DNA of 6,888 nucleotides, from assembly GCA_045612485.1 (NCBI GenBank), contig JAZKZE010000051.1, positions 1 to 6,888 of the forward strand, read 5' to 3'. The DNA is from RGIG5327 sp045612485 (GTDB taxonomy: Bacteria; Verrucomicrobiota; Lentisphaeria; Victivallales; UBA1829). The notes below the pieces were generated by a model, which saw nothing but the letters and a program-made list of their open reading frames with translations, searched no databases and was not told the origin of the DNA. Position 1 is the stretch's first letter. Every line of letters begins with the position of its first letter. Below, one piece after another: positions 5,951 through 6,888 of the stretch. A program made the position numbers and the translations under genes.

Positions 5951-6888
5951 ATGCTTGATCCGGACAGTCAAACAATTTATGACCTGCTTCTTGATAACGG
6001 GATCTGTACGAAAGAGCAGTTGGATGCCGCTGCTGAAGAATTTGAAAACGGCGAAAAAAGTCTGAAAGAGATCGTTATTGATTTCGGTCTGACAGATGAA
6101 AATACGATTTTAAATGCCATCGGGGAGAGCCTGGGGCTGGAAGTGGTGAATATTGATACCTACGGGGAACCGGACAGGGAAACGATCAAACTCATTGATT
6201 CCGGCACAGCAAGAAAAGAGGGGGCGGTACCGCTTCTTCTGGAGGATAACACTCTTACGGTAGTATTGCGCAATCCTCTGAACTATCAGGCGATCGACGA
6301 ATTGCGGTTCGTTCTGGGCAAAGAGATCATTCAGGTGATCGCTCCGGAAAACCAGATCGATGATGCCATTGAAAAGTATTACCCTGTAGATTTGCAGTCC
6401 ACGATGCACGACGTATTGCAGGAACTTTCCGATAAGAATATAGAACTGGCAGCACCGACCGAGGAAGAGGAAGTCCAGGATCTTGAAGCAATGGCAAATG
6501 AAGCTCCCATCATCAAGTTTGTGGATGCGATCCTTTATCAGGCGATCAAGGACAAGGCCAGTGATATTCATTTTGAACCTTTTGAAACGATCTTCAAGAT
6601 CCGGTGCCGTGTGGACGGAGCGTTGTATGAAATGGCACCTCCGCCGAAAAGTCTGGCTCTGCCGGTGATCAGCCGTATCAAGATCCTTTCCGATTTGAAT
6701 ATTTCCGAAAGAAGAAAACCCCAGGACGGACGTATCCACCTGAAAGTAGGGGGCAAGCCCATCGACTTGCGTGTATCCTGTCTGCCGACGTATTACGGGG
6801 AATCTGTGGTGTTGCGTATTCTTGACCGTTCCGTGGTGAACCTGAGTCTGGATGCGTTGGGGATCAATGAAGCAAACCTTGCCAAGGT
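5951..6888 (+). CDS. Second GspE/PilB-family ATPase, paralogue (partial, 3' end beyond window)
   Basis: An open frame of 312 codons runs from the ATG at 5951 to the window edge without a stop. A GGAG ribosome site (5938-5941) lies nine bases upstream. It has the same plan as the preceding gene: T2SSE_N/MshEN-like N-terminus (about 1-145), an acidic linker rich in Glu at about 168-180, then the start of the ATPase core with EAPIIKF, ASDIHFEP at 203-210, CRVDGALYEM, PQDGR at 257-261, DLRVS from 272 and GES at 283-285. Over the overlapping core it is roughly half identical to its neighbour by eye, so this is an old paralogue and not a recent duplication. Walker A would fall just past the edge, so catalytic competence cannot be judged. 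The two genes are probably cotranscribed and may serve different pili or form a mixed motor. Confidence 0.9.
   Translation, partial: MLDPDSQTIYDLLLDNGICTKEQLDAAAEEFENGEKSLKEIVIDFGLTDENTILNAIGESLGLEVVNIDTYGEPDRETIKLIDSGTARKEGAVPLLLEDNTLTVVLRNPLNYQAIDELRFVLGKEIIQVIAPENQIDDAIEKYYPVDLQSTMHDVLQELSDKNIELAAPTEEEEVQDLEAMANEAPIIKFVDAILYQAIKDKASDIHFEPFETIFKIRCRVDGALYEMAPPPKSLALPVISRIKILSDLNISERRKPQDGRIHLKVGGKPIDLRVSCLPTYYGESVVLRILDRSVVNLSLDALGINEANLAK

Overview
The window carries two divergent transcription units that point away from a shared control region at about 3985-4184. On the minus strand, reading leftwards, is a tightly packed run of five genes: azlC, azlD, an EamA/DMT-family exporter, a ceramidase-superfamily hydrolase, and a C_GCAxxG_C_C-family redox protein that runs off the left edge. 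On the plus strand are two tandem GspE/PilB-type secretion ATPases, the second cut off by the right edge. There are no RNA genes, insertion sequences, CRISPR arrays or tRNAs that I can see, and no gene-free stretch longer than about 200 bases.

The organism is a bacterium with clear Shine-Dalgarno sites, sigma-70-like promoters and intermediate GC content. C_GCAxxG_C_C proteins are typical of anaerobes. Tandem GspE/PilB ATPases with PTYYGES-type sequence, together with short ceramidase-like proteins, fit a gut anaerobe, perhaps of the PVC group (Lentisphaerota). That placement is a low-confidence inference from protein flavour only.

Left unit (1-3984): AzlC and AzlD form a two-subunit exporter of branched-chain amino acids or analogues, and they are translationally coupled by an ATGA overlap. 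The EamA protein begins 16 bases after azlD and is a ten-helix metabolite exporter. A 59-base gap then carries a good promoter (TTGATT-16-TATATT) for the ceramidase-like gene, so the last two genes can also be transcribed alone. That hydrolase retains the zinc-ligand pattern of neutral ceramidase but has no signal peptide and no C-terminal domain, so it probably acts in the cytoplasm on an unknown amide. The redox protein follows it after 12 bases.

Right unit (4185-6888): the first ATPase is complete (567 residues) with Walker A, Asp box, Walker B, His box and a four-cysteine zinc site. The second is a diverged paralogue that ends just before its Walker A would appear. They probably power assembly of a type II secretion pseudopilus or type IV pilus.

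The points most worth a second look are the apparent leaderless start of azlC with overlapping inverted repeats at its promoter, the cytoplasmic ceramidase-fold enzyme, the two ATPases with degenerate c-di-GMP-binding motifs, and the unusual density of GATC in the ATPase genes. I found no clearly new defence, mobile or RNA system.
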